64,000 nucleotides of DNA, from positions 1 through 64,000 of the forward strand of contig NZ_JAPFPY010000022.1 in assembly GCF_026240945.1 (NCBI RefSeq), read 5' to 3'. The stretch is from Mycolicibacterium sp. J2. GTDB lineage: Bacteria > Actinomycetota > Actinomycetes > Mycobacteriales > Mycobacteriaceae. The first letter of the stretch is position 1; every line of letters begins with the position of its first letter. Below the pieces are notes generated by a model that did no database searches, had not been told where the DNA came from, and saw only the letters and a list, made by a program, of their open reading frames with translations. The translations under genes and the position numbers were made by a program. Shown one piece after another: positions 59,338 to 64,000 of this stretch.

Positions 59338-60578
59338 CGGGTCGCTCCTGTCTTGGCCGGGACAGCCTGCGTGGCATACAGATCGGCGATCTCGGCGGCG
59401 GTGAAGCCCAGTTGCCCGAGGATCTCGTCGCTGTGTTCGCCGTGTTCCGGTGCCCGTGTCGCGGGAACCTTCTGCTGCCCGCGCACGGTGATCGGACTGT
59501 TCACGGTGTATTCCAGGTGCGCCGCGCCGCTGATCGGCACCACCACCTCACTCGCGCGCAGTTGTGGGTCGGCGGCCGCCTCCTCCGGGGTCTGGATGAA
59601 GCTGTAGGGGATACGGGCGTGATCGAGGCTCTGCTTCCAGTAGTCGCCCGGCCTGGACGAGAACTCGCCGTCGAGGATGGTGGCGAGTTCATCGGCATGG
59701 GTTCGCAGACCCGGCTCGTCGGCGAATCGCGGGTCGGCCAGCAGGTCCGGACGGCCGAGTGATTCGACCAGTTTGGGCCAATGCTGTGGCCGGGCGACCA
59801 GCATGAGCCACCGGCCGTCACTGGTCCGATAGGGGTTGCTCAGCGGGTTCACCGGCGCGGTGCGGTCGTGGAGTTCGTACGGCGTGCCACCGGCCAACGC
59901 GGCAGAGACCAGAGTTCCGGTGGCCCATACACCGGTGGCCAGCAGAGAGGTTCCGACGTTGGCGCCGAGACCGGTACGTTCCCGGTGGTACAACGCGGTC
60001 GTGATGGCGGCATAGATGGCCGTGGCGGTGGTGTAGTCGCCGCTCCCCCACACCGGTGAGGTGGGTGGTGCACCGGCGTCCCGGGTGGCGGCGAGCAGTC
60101 CGCTGCGTGACCAGAACGCCGTCAGGTCGAATCCGGGGAGGTTCGCATCGGCGCCGGCATCTCCGTAACCGGTGATGTCGGCGTAGATGACACGCGAGTT
60201 CCATTGCGACACTTCGTCATATCCGAGGTGCAAGGACTCCCGAGTGCCGTGCGGAAAGTTGGTGATCACCACGTCGGCCCACTGCACCAGGCGGCGCAGG
60301 ATCGCCGTGCCGCCGGCCGATTTGAGGTCCACGGCGATACCGCGCTTGTTGCGGTTCGCCAGATGCCAGCTGTAATTGCCTGCGGCGACGGGACTGGGCG
60401 GCAGGGAACTGAGCACGCGTTGCGGGTCCCCGAGCCCGGGCGGCTCGACCTTGATGACGTCGGCTCCGAAGTCGGCGAGCATCGTCGCCGCTGCCGGCGC
60501 GGCAATGAAACTGGCGATCTCCACCACCTTGAGACCGGCGAAGATGGCGGTGGCAGATGATGTGGAGGGGGATGTCAT
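59334..60578 (-). CDS. Family III CoA transferase (CaiB/BaiF)
   Basis: The 414-residue protein has ASFIAAPAAATMLADFGADV and IKVEPPGLGDPQR (CoA-binding N-terminus). The catalytic Asp is probably in LPGFDLTAFWSRSGLLAATR. GANVGTSLLATGVWATG and a C-terminal VPATRAPEHGEHSDEILGQL follow. Family III enzymes move CoA between carboxylic acids, as in carnitine, oxalate or bile-acid pathways. ATG 60578 was preferred to the upstream in-frame start at 60593. It lies between acyl-CoA dehydrogenase and enoyl-CoA hydratase, pointing to breakdown of a free carboxylic acid. Confidence 0.92.
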   Translation of the reverse strand: MTSPSTSSATAIFAGLKVVEIASFIAAPAAATMLADFGADVIKVEPPGLGDPQRVLSSLPPSPVAAGNYSWHLANRNKRGIAVDLKSAGGTAILRRLVQWADVVITNFPHGTRESLHLGYDEVSQWNSRVIYADITGYGDAGADANLPGFDLTAFWSRSGLLAATRDAGAPPTSPVWGSGDYTTATAIYAAITTALYHRERTGLGANVGTSLLATGVWATGTLVSAALAGGTPYELHDRTAPVNPLSNPYRTSDGRWLMLVARPQHWPKLVESLGRPDLLADPRFADEPGLRTHADELATILDGEFSSRPGDYWKQSLDHARIPYSFIQTPEEAAADPQLRASEVVVPISGAAHLEYTVNSPITVRGQQKVPATRAPEHGEHSDEILGQLGFTAAEIADLYATQAVPAKTGATR

Positions 60579-60589
60579 ATCTCGATTCC

Positions 60590-61816
60590 TCACACGAACG
60601 CGCTCAGGCCGCCGGTGATGGACCGGCCGACGATCAGGGTCTGCATTTCTCGCGTGCCCTCATAGGAATACAGGGCCTCGGAGTCGGCGACGAACCGGCC
60701 GACGTTGTAGTCCAGGACGATGCCGTTGCCGCCGAGCATTTCCCGTGCCCAGCCGACGCTTTCGCGCATCCGCACCGTGCAGTACGCCTTGGCCAACGCG
60801 GATTGCTCGTCCCGATAGACACCGGCGTCCTGCAGTTGGGCCAGGCGCACCATCATGCCGGCGCACGCCGTGGCGTTGCCCAGCATCTTCACCAGCAAGT
60901 CCTGCACGAGCTGGAATTTCCCGATGGGGCGGCCGAACTGGGTGTGTTCGACGGCGTAGGCCAGGGCGATCTCATAGGCGGCCCACATGACTCCGACCGA
61001 TTGCCAGGCAACACCGCTGCGGGTCTGACGGAGGATCTTGGCGGTGTCCTTGAACGAATTGGCTTTCTGTAACCGGTTCTCCTCGGGTACCCGGCAGTTC
61101 TGCAGCACGATGTCGGCGTTCTGCACGATGCGCAGCGCGATCTTGTTCTCGATCTTGGTGGCGGTGAAGCCGGGGGTGCCCTTGTCCACCACGAAGCCGA
61201 GCACGCGGTCGGTATCGACATCACGTGCCCACACCACCACGTGATCAGCGAAGGTGGCGTTGCCGATCCAGCGCTTGGCACCGTCGAGCACCCATTCGTC
61301 ACCGTCGCGGCGTGCGGTGGTCTGCATACCACCCGCCACATCCGATCCGCCGTGCGGTTCGGTCAGAGCGAAGGCGCCGATCTTCTCGAAGCGGCTCATC
61401 TGCGGCAACCATCGCCGTTTCTGCTCGTCAGAGCCGCAGGTGATGATGCTGCCGATGGCAAGTCCGGTGTGCACACCGAAGAACGTCCCGATGGACGCGT
61501 CGGCGTGCGCCAGCTCCATCGCGGTGATGCCGTTCATCAGGTTGCTCGGTTCGGTCTCCGACGAATCCGGGTCGGCCCAGTCCACCAGGCCCAAGCCGGC
61601 GAACTCGGGAATCAGGTGATACGGGAATTCCGCTCGGGCCCAGTGGTCGTCGACGATCGGCACCACGCGGCTGGCGAAGAACGCCCGCAGCCCGTCGATG
61701 GTCTCGCGCTCCTCGTCGGAGAGGATCTCCTCGTACGCATAGAAATCGGCTTTCAGCAGTCCGGCTCCGAGATCCTGCAGCGGGATCGGCGGCAACGCCG
61801 TGGCGGTCGTGGTCAT
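60590..61816 (-). CDS. Acyl-CoA dehydrogenase, glutaryl-CoA-dehydrogenase-like
   Basis: The 408-residue FAD enzyme has AFALTEPHGGSDVAGGMQTT (FAD/substrate), WIGNATFADHVVVWARD and AVEHTQFGRPIGKFQLVQ. LGGNGIVLDYNVGRFVAD leads to SYEGTREMQTLIVGR, where the catalytic Glu is near residue 386. This end and the N-terminal layout resemble glutaryl-CoA dehydrogenase more than medium-chain enzymes. It is first in the CoA-ester part of the unit. Substrate is not proven. Confidence 0.91.
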   Translation of the reverse strand: MTTTATALPPIPLQDLGAGLLKADFYAYEEILSDEERETIDGLRAFFASRVVPIVDDHWARAEFPYHLIPEFAGLGLVDWADPDSSETEPSNLMNGITAMELAHADASIGTFFGVHTGLAIGSIITCGSDEQKRRWLPQMSRFEKIGAFALTEPHGGSDVAGGMQTTARRDGDEWVLDGAKRWIGNATFADHVVVWARDVDTDRVLGFVVDKGTPGFTATKIENKIALRIVQNADIVLQNCRVPEENRLQKANSFKDTAKILRQTRSGVAWQSVGVMWAAYEIALAYAVEHTQFGRPIGKFQLVQDLLVKMLGNATACAGMMVRLAQLQDAGVYRDEQSALAKAYCTVRMRESVGWAREMLGGNGIVLDYNVGRFVADSEALYSYEGTREMQTLIVGRSITGGLSAFV

Positions 61817-61946
61817 GACATCCTCTCGACATGGTGATGGTTGTGCGCCGATTCATCGTCACCTGAACGGTCGCGCCCTTGCATCCGTGAAAACCCCAGT
61901 CCCCGTGTGGTTCCGGTCATCGTGATCGCGGCAACCACCCGAGGAA

Positions 61947-63362
61947 CTACCGCAGCGGTACGCCGTCCAGGCCGAGTTCCTGGGAGGCCAGGACCGCGCT
62001 GTGGATCACGATCTCACCGTAGGTGGGAAATGAAACCGAAAGCCGGGCAATGTCATCCACCCGACGCAGGCCTGAAGACAGTGCGACGGACAACACCTGG
62101 ACGATATCGACGGCGCGGTCACCGACGACGTGGCAGCCGAGCACCTCTGCGGTCACCGTGTCGATCACGAGTTTGCAGAAACCGTAGGTCTGGCCGTCGA
62201 TGATCGGCCTGGTGCACCTCGAATAATCCAGCCGCGTGCAGTGCACAGCCGCGCCGGATGCACGCGCCGCGTGTTCTGTCAGCCCGACCGACGCGTATTC
62301 CGGATCGGTGAAACTGCCTTCGGCAGCGTAATGGTCGGTCGCGACGGACCGCAGACCGGCGACGACATTGTCCGCGGCGATGAAGCCGTCGCGGATCGCC
62401 TCGGAGGCCAGCATTGTCCGGCCGGTGACGTCCCCAGCGGCGAAGAAGGCCCGATTCGAGGTGCGCAAGTAACGGTCGACCTCGATGCAACCGCGGGCAT
62501 TGACTTCCACACCGGCGCAGCCGAGGTTCAACTCCGTGACGTCCGCGGCCCAGCCGACCGCGCTGATGACCATGTCGGCCTCGACGCTGCGCCGTGTGCC
62601 GGCGCCGATGTGGTCCATCCTGATACCGCCATCGGTCCGGGTGAACGATTCGATCGTGCCGAAGTCCTCCCAGACGTCGATCCCGTTCTGCCGGAAGCCT
62701 TGCGCCACGGCGGCGGCGATGTCCCTGTCGGCACCGGGCAGGATCTGCGGACCCGCTTCGAACACCGTCACCCGGGCGCCGAACGTGTTGAAGATCGAAG
62801 CGACCTGCAGTCCGGTCGCGCCGCCGCCGATCACGATCATCGACCGGGGTACCTCGGTCAGACTCCAGGCGTCGCTGTGGGTGGCGGTCAGTTCGAACCC
62901 GGGTATCGGCAGGGCTTTGCCGGTTCCGCCGGTACAAACGATGAACTTGTCCGCCGTGATGGTCACCCCAGACCCGGTGCGCACCCGGCATGGGTCGACG
63001 AACCGTGCCACACCCGCGTTCTCGTAAAGGCTCACACCTTGGGCGTTGAGCCGGCGCAACAGAAACGATGACGAACGGACGTCGTCGACCACCTCGTCGA
63101 CACGTGCAAGCACATGTCGGTAGTCCAATTCGGGAGAGATGCCGGCGATACCGTACCGGCCGAGTTGCCGTGCGTCCCTCAGCAGACGTGCCGTGTGCGC
63201 CAGTGTGCGCACGGGTACCGGCCCGTCGTTGGCCGCCATGCCTCCGAATCGGTCCGCCGTGACGAGTGCGGTACGGGCACCGAGTTCGGACGCTCGGGCC
63301 GCCGCCGTGACACCGGCCGGGCCGGATCCGAGAACGGCGACATCGAAGGATCCGGTCACCAC
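61947..63362 (-). CDS. Pyridine nucleotide-disulfide-type FAD oxidoreductase lacking the redox disulfide
   Basis: The 471-residue protein has FAD motif DVAVLGSGPAGVTAAARASE, NAD(P) motif MIVIGGGATGLQVASIFNTF and FFAAGDVTGRTMLASEAI, then a dimerisation domain. In lipoamide dehydrogenase and mercuric reductase the N-terminal motif is GGTCxNxGC. Here it is GGMAANDGPVPVRTL, with both redox Cys replaced. The C-terminal His-Glu pair is also altered (VSFPTYGEIVIHS). It is therefore unlikely to reduce disulfides and may transfer hydride to a quinone, oxygen or other acceptor. GTG start is next to the TAG of the following beta-propeller gene. Confidence 0.87.
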   Translation of the reverse strand: MVTGSFDVAVLGSGPAGVTAAARASELGARTALVTADRFGGMAANDGPVPVRTLAHTARLLRDARQLGRYGIAGISPELDYRHVLARVDEVVDDVRSSSFLLRRLNAQGVSLYENAGVARFVDPCRVRTGSGVTITADKFIVCTGGTGKALPIPGFELTATHSDAWSLTEVPRSMIVIGGGATGLQVASIFNTFGARVTVFEAGPQILPGADRDIAAAVAQGFRQNGIDVWEDFGTIESFTRTDGGIRMDHIGAGTRRSVEADMVISAVGWAADVTELNLGCAGVEVNARGCIEVDRYLRTSNRAFFAAGDVTGRTMLASEAIRDGFIAADNVVAGLRSVATDHYAAEGSFTDPEYASVGLTEHAARASGAAVHCTRLDYSRCTRPIIDGQTYGFCKLVIDTVTAEVLGCHVVGDRAVDIVQVLSVALSSGLRRVDDIARLSVSFPTYGEIVIHSAVLASQELGLDGVPLR

Positions 63363-64000
63363 CTACTCCGAGATTCCGGCGATCCCGGTCAAACCACCCG
63401 GCACGGTGGCGATCACGCGTTGACCGGTGCCGTCCAGGGCCACCGCGCGGATCTCGCCGGAGAGATCGCTGACGTAGGCGATGCCGGCGTCGGTGTCCAC
63501 CGCCAGCCCGATGGCCTCGTGGAAATCGGTGGACAGGACGTCGACGGCACCGCCGGACCGGCCCGCGGCCGGGATGTGCGCCCGGTTCAGTGTGTTTCCG
63601 GTCGGCGGGGTGCCCCGGTCGGTCCAGTAGATGATCCCCGCGTCCAGGTCGAGTTCGAGATCGATGGGTTCCGGGAGCCCGGACCACAGCACTTCCACGG
63701 CCCGGTTGTCCGGGCTCTGCCCGGCCGGAATGTCCAGCGGTGCGCGGAAGATCCGGCCGTCGCCGCCGTCGGCTGGGCCCTTCTGCGTCCAATACAGCCA
63801 GCCACTTCTTTCGTCGACGGCGACACCGACACATTGGTTGCGGACCACGTGGCGGTCCTGATCCGTCTGCGCCACGACGACCTCGGGACGCACCTGTCCG
63901 TTTTCCAGGGAAACGCTCAGCACCGCAGCACCTTCCCGGTCCGACCAGTAGAGCCGGTTGCGCTCCCACGCACCGGCGAGTTGCTTGCCCGTGACGAAGC
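63363..64000 (-). CDS. YWTD/NHL-type beta-propeller protein (N-terminus outside window)
   Basis: The frame is still open at the window edge; about 212 residues are visible. Repeats near 40-45 residues carry the YWTD-like motif: LYWSDREGAAVLSVSL, GWLYWTQKGPADGGDG and GIIYWTDRGTPPTGNT, and GIAYVSDLSGEIRAVAL ends the last. This is a six-bladed propeller of the LDL-receptor/SMP-30-like style, which binds or hydrolyses small molecules such as lactones. It is the most upstream gene seen in the catabolic unit, so it may handle the substrate. Full length is not visible. Confidence 0.8.
   Translation of the reverse strand, partial: FVTGKQLAGAWERNRLYWSDREGAAVLSVSLENGQVRPEVVVAQTDQDRHVVRNQCVGVAVDERSGWLYWTQKGPADGGDGRIFRAPLDIPAGQSPDNRAVEVLWSGLPEPIDLELDLDAGIIYWTDRGTPPTGNTLNRAHIPAAGRSGGAVDVLSTDFHEAIGLAVDTDAGIAYVSDLSGEIRAVALDGTGQRVIATVPGGLTGIAGISE

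Noticed and set aside
1..64000. tRNA, rRNA and prophage genes
   Set aside because: No cloverleaf with matching arms, rRNA-like sequence or phage structural genes were recognised by reading; a covariance search would settle it.

Overview
The window is chromosomal DNA of a mycobacterium, most likely a fast-growing Mycolicibacterium-type species. GC is very high. Genes present include mshB (mycothiol), fbiC (coenzyme F420), pimE and lpqW (PIM/LAM lipoglycans), typA, a PGRS-like Gly-rich gene, Ala/Pro-rich secreted proteins and many GTG/leaderless starts. From memory, the gene order dapE-dapD / fadD36 / putA / dapC-fdxC / PadR-fadH / fbiC / mshB / lpqW / typA / mutT2 / phhB / pimE / two Ala-Pro-rich proteins / HhH-GPD follows the M. 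tuberculosis Rv1202-Rv1156 block in reverse, with local insertions and replacements.

Layout. 1-2446: the end of an IS3-family element that has cut into a Pro/Ala-rich ESX-associated-type gene. 2430-6130: an ABC-F ATPase with a short leader ORF and hairpin, then dapE divergent from dapD. 6137-13588: GH27 lipoprotein, VOC protein, FadD36-like ligase, Nudix, a PGRS-like gene with an in-frame TAG, a methyltransferase, an alpha/beta-hydrolase-LuxR fusion and a small secreted protein. 13585-19484: fused PutA with a divergent LysR regulator, then fdxC-dapC. 19739-26177: PadR-fadH, YceI, DUF2231, fbiC. 26364-35770: two secreted low-complexity proteins, the mshB operon (including a 35-codon ORF), a ClC transporter, lpqW and typA. 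35824-40120: two small Cys-bearing proteins, then a LysR / MatC-like carrier / PrpF-like isomerase cassette. 40142-46190: a membrane protein, mutT2, phhB, pimE, two secreted Ala/Pro-rich proteins, DUF1059, HhH-GPD and DUF732. 46219-50360: LytS-type kinase, LytTR regulator, DUF485 protein and sodium:solute symporter in one overlapping operon. 50374-57524: an oxidoreductase/hydrolase operon with two unannotated 239-residue paralogs around HxlR and LAL-LuxR regulators. 57600-64000: a beta-oxidation-like operon (acyl-CoA dehydrogenase, CoA transferase, enoyl-CoA hydratase, 3-hydroxyacyl-CoA dehydrogenase) with a disulfide-less FAD oxidoreductase and a YWTD-type beta-propeller.

How genes work together. 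DapD, DapC and DapE are three steps of the succinylase branch of diaminopimelate/lysine synthesis. PimE and LpqW act on PIM/LAM synthesis. MshB makes mycothiol, and FbiC makes the deazaflavin of F420. The most interesting less-described material is: the ABC-F leader; the 35-codon ORF coupled to the gene after it; the paralog-pair regulatory island at 50.4-57.5 kb; the LysR/MatC/PrpF cassette with a shared operator-like motif; the 60-bp palindromic elements; and the Cys-less FAD oxidoreductase. No tRNA, rRNA or CRISPR array was seen.
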